Shown here: positions 60,052 through 64,000 of the stretch, one piece after another
Layout of the letters: every line of letters begins with the position of its first letter
How positions within the stretch are numbered: position 1 is the first letter of the stretch
The notes under the pieces: generated by a model
What the model saw: the letters and a program-made list of their open reading frames with translations, nothing else
Told to the model about the DNA's origin: nothing
The model's database searches: none
Made by a program: the position numbers and the translations under genes
Assembly (NCBI RefSeq): GCF_014201375.1
Contig: NZ_JACHDZ010000004.1
Span: forward strand, 372,001-436,000
DNA length: 64,000 nucleotides
Source: Tunturiibacter empetritectus
Lineage (GTDB): Bacteria; Acidobacteriota; Terriglobia; Terriglobales; Acidobacteriaceae
Direction of reading: 5' to 3'

Positions 60052-61773
60052 TTAGTTGCCGCTGGTGACTTTGCCGGTGGTGGGGTCGAGCACGACCACG
60101 TTGGCGTTCGGCGCGACGGTGCTGGTGAAATTGAACATACCGGTGAGTGCGCCGGCGGAGGCATCGAAGGACCCGCTGCCAATGCGTGCGCTGGACAGGA
60201 AGACATCCTCGATGAAGCGGGGGATGGAGGCCTGGTCGGTGGGGGTGTTGTCGACGTAGTTCTTCTTCGCCCAGGGGGAGATGACCATAAACGGCATGCG
60301 GGGTCCGTGTCCGCAGCGCCCTTGTACGGGAGCGCCGTTGGAGTTGGGACCGGGGAGCGAGGCAGCCGCGGCGCCGGTGCAGATGGCCGCGTCGGCAGCG
60401 CTGGCTGAGCCGTTGACGATGTCGTTCAGGTGATCGTACCAGCCGTCGGAGTCATCGTAGGCGATGATGATGGCGGTGGAGGACCAGAAGGTCGACTTCT
60501 CGATGGCGTTGATGGTGTTGACGACGAACGTCTGCTCGTCGAGTGGGTCGGAGTAGCCGGCGTGAGCGTCCTGATAGCCGGGGGCCTTGAGGAAGCTGAC
60601 GGCTGGCATGACACCAGCCTTGAGAGCGTCGGTAAAGTCGTGCATGTCGTACTGGTGGTTGGCCTGGTCGGTGGCTCCGATGGCGGCGGTAGGACGCAGG
60701 TGGTTGAGGTTCGCCGTGCTGGCGTAGTACTGGAAAGGCTGGTGGTGGGGGATGTAGTCAGCCTTCGTGGGGTGGCTGGGGATATTGACTGCGCCGGTCG
60801 AGCGACCGCATCCGGTGGTTCCGTTGGAGTTGGTAACGGTGAGGTCGAAGCCACCCTCAAAGAAGCCCCAGGTGATGCCGGCGGTGTTGAGCAGGTCGCC
60901 GATGTTCTTGCCCGACATGCTGAAGTTGGAGGTGGTGGAGGAGCAGATGTCGCCGGTTGGATCGGCATCGTTGATGTCGCTGAAACCACCCTGGCCGTCA
61001 GCGACGATGGCGGAGGCGACGTTGAGGGGGTTGACAACGCCGTTGGTCTGGCCTGAGGCGAGATTGATGGCGCCGGGAGTGGAGGGGCCGAAGGTGGTGC
61101 CGAACGAGTGATCGTTCATGGCGTAGTGCTGCGCGTAGTTCCACAGAGCGGTGACGGTGTTGCCGTCGTAGTAGCCCATGGTGAGCGCGGTGGTGCTGGT
61201 GAGAGGTGAGCCGTTGGTGGCGGTAGTCAGCGCTACGGGGTTAGCGACGCCAACCGAGATGGGGAAAAGGTCCATCTTGCCGTTGTCGAAGGCGAGTTGC
61301 TCGGGGTTGTAGGCGTGGTCCTGGTCGTTCGTGGCGGCCTGCGCGGGGGCGAGGCGGAAGGGATTCGAACCGACCGAGTTAAGCGCTGTGTTGACGTTTG
61401 CACTGGTCAGGTTGGGATTCGCGGTGAGCAGCGATGGAGTGCCGATGTAGTTGGTGGTGTTGGTTGGGGTGGCCGGGAGGGTAAAGGTGCCGGCGAGGGT
61501 GGCGGCAGCTACGGAGGCGGCGGTCGCTGGGGTGAAGGGCGTCTCACCGGGAAGGTTCGCGGCGTTGGGGTAGGTGCCGAAGTAGTGATCGAAGGAGATG
61601 TTTTCGCCGAAGATGACGACGACGTGTTTGATGGCCGCCTGGGCGGTGGTTGGCGTCGGCGGCGGGGTGTTGTTGGCGTTGCCGTTGCCTGGAGGCGTGC
61701 TGACCGTGCCCTGGCCGCAGCCGCTGAGGATAAGGGTCGTGGACAACGAGAGGGCGAGAAGTTTCCGAATCAT
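60052..61773 (-). CDS. Phosphoesterase-family lipoprotein (phospholipase C/acid phosphatase type)
   Basis: A 573-residue secreted phosphoesterase (alkaline-phosphatase-like fold) with a lipobox, LILSGC. It opens with HVVVIFGENISFDHYFG, which matches the metal-binding first motif of non-haemolytic phospholipase C and AcpA-type phosphatases. Later landmarks are ANDQDHAY, AYDDSDGWYDH and GHGPRMPFMVISPWAK. Low-complexity Ala/Thr/Pro residues fill the linker. The substrate could be phospholipid or phosphate monoesters. The ATG at 61773 is chosen; a 16-bp palindrome TTTTGAGGCCTCAAAA (61775-61790) covers the ribosome site just upstream. Confidence 0.83.
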   Translation of the reverse strand: MIRKLLALSLSTTLILSGCGQGTVSTPPGNGNANNTPPPTPTTAQAAIKHVVVIFGENISFDHYFGTYPNAANLPGETPFTPATAASVAAATLAGTFTLPATPTNTTNYIGTPSLLTANPNLTSANVNTALNSVGSNPFRLAPAQAATNDQDHAYNPEQLAFDNGKMDLFPISVGVANPVALTTATNGSPLTSTTALTMGYYDGNTVTALWNYAQHYAMNDHSFGTTFGPSTPGAINLASGQTNGVVNPLNVASAIVADGQGGFSDINDADPTGDICSSTTSNFSMSGKNIGDLLNTAGITWGFFEGGFDLTVTNSNGTTGCGRSTGAVNIPSHPTKADYIPHHQPFQYYASTANLNHLRPTAAIGATDQANHQYDMHDFTDALKAGVMPAVSFLKAPGYQDAHAGYSDPLDEQTFVVNTINAIEKSTFWSSTAIIIAYDDSDGWYDHLNDIVNGSASAADAAICTGAAAASLPGPNSNGAPVQGRCGHGPRMPFMVISPWAKKNYVDNTPTDQASIPRFIEDVFLSSARIGSGSFDASAGALTGMFNFTSTVAPNANVVVLDPTTGKVTSGN

Positions 61774-61951
61774 TTTTTGAGGCCTCAAAAGTTGGTAGAG
61801 ATGCGGTGCTCCTTATTGTTAGGTCTGAAAGTGACTGGATTTGTGAATTGAAGTTGAATGCCAGATGAATTAATGGAGTGTGACAGCTCCGAAGAGGCTG
61901 GTTGCTGCGTCGTTAGGGGCGAAGTGGGCTTGCCCTCATACAATCGGAGGA

Positions 61952-63073
61952 ATGGGATTTTCATTTGAGGTAGATAGAACCGCTGAGGGTGGAGGGCGGA
62001 GGGGGCGGCTGCGGCTACCGCATGGGGTGGTCGAGACGCCGGTGTTTATGCCGGTGGGGACGGCGGCGAGCGTGAAGGCGGTGCCGCAGAGTCTGCTGGA
62101 AGAGGTTGGCGCGGGCGGGAAGGGGACGCAGATCATCCTGGCGAATACCTACCATCTGTATCTGCGGCCGGGGCATGAGCTGGTGCGGCGGATGGGCGGG
62201 GTCCATCGGTTTATGAGCTGGGAGCGGCCGATGCTGACGGACTCGGGCGGGTTTCAGGTGTTCAGCCTGAGCAAGTTGCGGAAGATTTCACCTGAGGGGG
62301 TGGAGTTTCGGTCGCACCTGGATGGGAGCAAGCACTTCTTTTCGCCGGAGCACTCGATGGATGTGCAGATTGCTCTGGGGGCGGATATTGCGATGGTCTT
62401 CGATGAGTGCGTGGAGACTCCAGCGACGTGGGAGAGGACGCGGGAGTCGATGGGGCTGACGCATGCGTGGGCGCAGCGGTCGAAAGATCACTTTGAGTTA
62501 CATAAGGACCGGGTGCCGTGGTTTTCGGAGAGACAGGAGCAGACGCAGAGTCTGTTCGGGATTGTGCAGGGTGGGATGTATGCGGATTTGAGGAAGGAGT
62601 CGGCGGAGCGGCTGGTGGAGATGGATCTGCCCGGGTATGCGATCGGCGGGCTGGCGGTGGGGGAACCGCGGGAGGTGACGCGGGAGATGATTGCTCGGAC
62701 GCTGGAGCATCTGCCGAAGGATAAGCCGCGGTATGTGATGGGGGTGGGGTATCCGGATGAGATTGAGGAGTACGCGCGGATGGGCGTGGACATGATGGAC
62801 TGCGTGCTGCCGACTCGGGCGGGGCGGCATGGGCTGCTGTTTACGTCCCAGGGCAGGCTGAATATCAAGAAGAAGGAGTATGCGGAGGATCAGGGGCCGA
62901 TCGATGCGACGTGCGGGTGCATTGTGTGCCGGCGATATACGCGGGCTTATCTGCGGCATCTGTTTGCTTCGGGCGAGCCATTGAGTGCGGTGCTGAACAG
63001 TGTGCACAATATCGCGTTTTATCTGGATACGATGGAGAGGGTAAGAGGGGATCTGGAAAGAGGAGCAAGTTGA
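61952..63073 (+). CDS. tgt: Queuine/preQ1 tRNA-guanine transglycosylase
   Basis: Tgt swaps the wobble guanine of tRNAs (His, Asn, Asp, Tyr) for preQ1 in queuosine synthesis. Visible landmarks: LTDSGGFQVFSL (catalytic Asp region), FDECVE, the second Asp in DMMDCVLPTRAGRHG, and the zinc site CGCIVCRR...H at the end. 373 residues is typical. The ATG at 61952 directly follows GGAGGA (short spacing). The next gene overlaps its stop by 4 bp. The other queuosine genes are elsewhere. Confidence 0.95.
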   Translation: MGFSFEVDRTAEGGGRRGRLRLPHGVVETPVFMPVGTAASVKAVPQSLLEEVGAGGKGTQIILANTYHLYLRPGHELVRRMGGVHRFMSWERPMLTDSGGFQVFSLSKLRKISPEGVEFRSHLDGSKHFFSPEHSMDVQIALGADIAMVFDECVETPATWERTRESMGLTHAWAQRSKDHFELHKDRVPWFSERQEQTQSLFGIVQGGMYADLRKESAERLVEMDLPGYAIGGLAVGEPREVTREMIARTLEHLPKDKPRYVMGVGYPDEIEEYARMGVDMMDCVLPTRAGRHGLLFTSQGRLNIKKKEYAEDQGPIDATCGCIVCRRYTRAYLRHLFASGEPLSAVLNSVHNIAFYLDTMERVRGDLERGAS

Positions 63074-63561
63074 TCGAACCGGCGGAAGATCTAGAGGTAT
63101 TACACACATTCTTCGACGCTCTTGATGCGGGGAAAGCATGCGGGCACCTTGAGGCGTTGGCTATTCCGTTTTTGGTTGAGAACTTGAGTAAGCCACAACA
63201 AGGTGTCAGCCGGTTTCAAGAGAATCCTCCAATACACATCGAATTACTTGTTCGGGAAGAGGATTTGCCCCGAGCGCGCCGCTGTCTGCGGGAGTCGATG
63301 CATCTGTTTCCCGAACGAGAGCTGGATGTGGTGGAACACGGAGTTGACGGAGAAGAAGTGCTTGTACAGGCAGCAGTTTGCGAGACGCAAGAAGATGCCC
63401 ATGCTGTGAAGACTGCACTTACCGAGGCCGGGCTGTGGGCCACCTTACGGAAGATCATCGATGACGAGGACGCGAGTTATATTACGTACTCAGTTGAGGT
63501 GAAGGGCTACGATATCGAGAAGTCAATGACAGTGATTGATCGTTGGGGTGGCTCGCTTTGA
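63070..63561 (+). CDS. DUF2007-like small protein, overlapping tgt
   Basis: A 163-residue cytoplasmic protein. Its TTG start overlaps the tgt stop (TTGA) and has AGGAG five bases upstream, so translational coupling is likely. The first half (ALDAGKACGHLEALAIPFLVEN, IHIELLVREEDLPRARRCL) resembles DUF2007-type domains. The second half (VQAAVCETQEDAHAVKTALTEAGLW) looks like a second, diverged copy. No catalytic residues are evident. A longer in-frame reading overlaps tgt extensively and is rejected. Confidence 0.65.
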   Translation: MIEPAEDLEVLHTFFDALDAGKACGHLEALAIPFLVENLSKPQQGVSRFQENPPIHIELLVREEDLPRARRCLRESMHLFPERELDVVEHGVDGEEVLVQAAVCETQEDAHAVKTALTEAGLWATLRKIIDDEDASYITYSVEVKGYDIEKSMTVIDRWGGSL

Positions 63562-63588
63562 GTTATATGCCTCTAGTTTTTCAGAGAG

Positions 63589-64000
63589 CTATTTGACATC
63601 ATTTCTTACGTAGATTCTGTATCCCAGGGGCTTTGAGGGGCTGCTGCCGGAGTTGACCATGTGCGGGGGGATTCGTTCGGCGTCGAGGTGATAGTTGGCC
63701 TGGAGGTAGTCGTCGAACTGGGGCCAGCGGCTCATCTTTTGGTAGGCGTAGCCGGGGCGCTGCGTGGCTGAGTCGCAGTCGTTGCTGGAGATGACGAAGA
63801 CGGCCGGGGAATTTTTCATGATGGCCTGCCAGAAGGCTTCGCGGGATCGATCTCGCTCTGCGCCGGGTTGATTGGAGAGCAAGTAGCAGTCGTAGAGGTA
63901 GCCGGTGGATTGCACGAGGCGCATGTTGTAGAGGGTGGGGATGCAGCCGTCGGCCATGTCCAGACATTGCAAGCGGTTGGCGAGTTTTTCGCCCCCGAGG
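63589..64000 (-). CDS. C-terminal part of an unidentified protein (truncated by window edge)
   Basis: The frame is open to the right edge, so the gene's start lies beyond the window; about 137 residues remain. Visible: STGYLYDCYLLSNQPGAERD, FWQAIMKNSPAVFVISSNDC, PGYAYQKMSRWPQFDDYL and IYVRNDVK at the end. It resembles the soluble end of some membrane glycosyltransferases, but I cannot assign it. It is convergent with the DUF2007-like gene. Confidence 0.55.
   Translation of the reverse strand, partial: LGGEKLANRLQCLDMADGCIPTLYNMRLVQSTGYLYDCYLLSNQPGAERDRSREAFWQAIMKNSPAVFVISSNDCDSATQRPGYAYQKMSRWPQFDDYLQANYHLDAERIPPHMVNSGSSPSKPLGYRIYVRNDVK

Noticed and set aside
61355..61375. GATTCGAACC, tRNA T-loop-like string
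   Set aside because: It lies in frame within the phosphoesterase gene, and no acceptor stem or anticodon arm can be built around it.

Overview
This window is a chromosomal stretch from a high-GC Gram-negative bacterium. The best fit is an Acidobacteriota member of the Edaphobacter/Granulicella/Terriglobus type. That placement is inferred from several traits together: two very large Oar-like TonB-dependent receptors with a carboxypeptidase-like N-terminal domain, a winged-helix/TolB-propeller regulator, MacB-like permeases, many TTG/GTG starts, lipid A synthesis (lpxC) and many Tat or lipoprotein secreted enzymes. No phage, plasmid, transposase, CRISPR array, tRNA or rRNA gene was found.

Layout. 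1-13.5 kb: the end of a TonB receptor, then mostly leftward genes (rsfS, a two-domain methyltransferase, nadD, a beta-barrel protein, coaBC, a TonB-domain protein, RNase T2), rightward ruvA, the RNase P RNA gene (rnpB, leftward) and a winged-helix/propeller regulator. 13.8-18.4 kb: a small secreted protein, two MacB-like permeases without an ATPase, and an HpnI-like glycosyltransferase. 18.6-33.2 kb: SGNH lipoprotein, glyoxalase-like protein, alr, alpha/beta hydrolase, a small protein coupled to a Gfo/Idh oxidoreductase, DoxX protein, LolA-like lipoprotein, mltG, greA, a CDP-alcohol phosphatidyltransferase, poxB, isoaspartyl peptidase, a small secreted protein and an endonuclease III-like glycosylase. 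33.4-44.3 kb: a complete TonB receptor, a nucleoside-hydrolase-like protein, NIPSNAP protein, hexose-6-phosphate mutarotase, Maf, an M20 peptidase, lpxC and folK. 44.5-64 kb: an outer-membrane transporter/haloperoxidase pair, a CADD-type (folate-related) oxygenase, an AI-2E transporter fused to a cobalamin-module-like C-terminus, a DUF2252 protein, two convergent L,D-transpeptidases, an MFS exporter, Tat-type aldo/keto reductase and multicopper oxidase, a phosphoesterase lipoprotein, tgt with an overlapping partner, and the end of an unidentified gene.

Most noteworthy. (1) At least eight copies of a modular palindromic repeat (roughly 60-220 bp, ends GTCCTGCCGGAC) lie only between genes; five are between convergent genes. 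Two copies share a nested 10-bp-stem hairpin module. (2) The CADD homologue keeps the Tyr and Lys known to be consumed in para-aminobenzoate formation in Chlamydia, and lies about 3 kb from folK. (3) A membrane transporter carries a degenerate CarH/MerR-like cobalamin-binding module. (4) The + strand changes from C-rich to G-rich at about 10.5-14.5 kb whatever the gene direction, which is the sign expected at a replication origin or an inversion boundary. (5) TGGTG-rich tracts follow several 3' ends.

Most starts were chosen from Shine-Dalgarno matches and domain boundaries. Functions rest on motifs read by eye, since no database search was possible.
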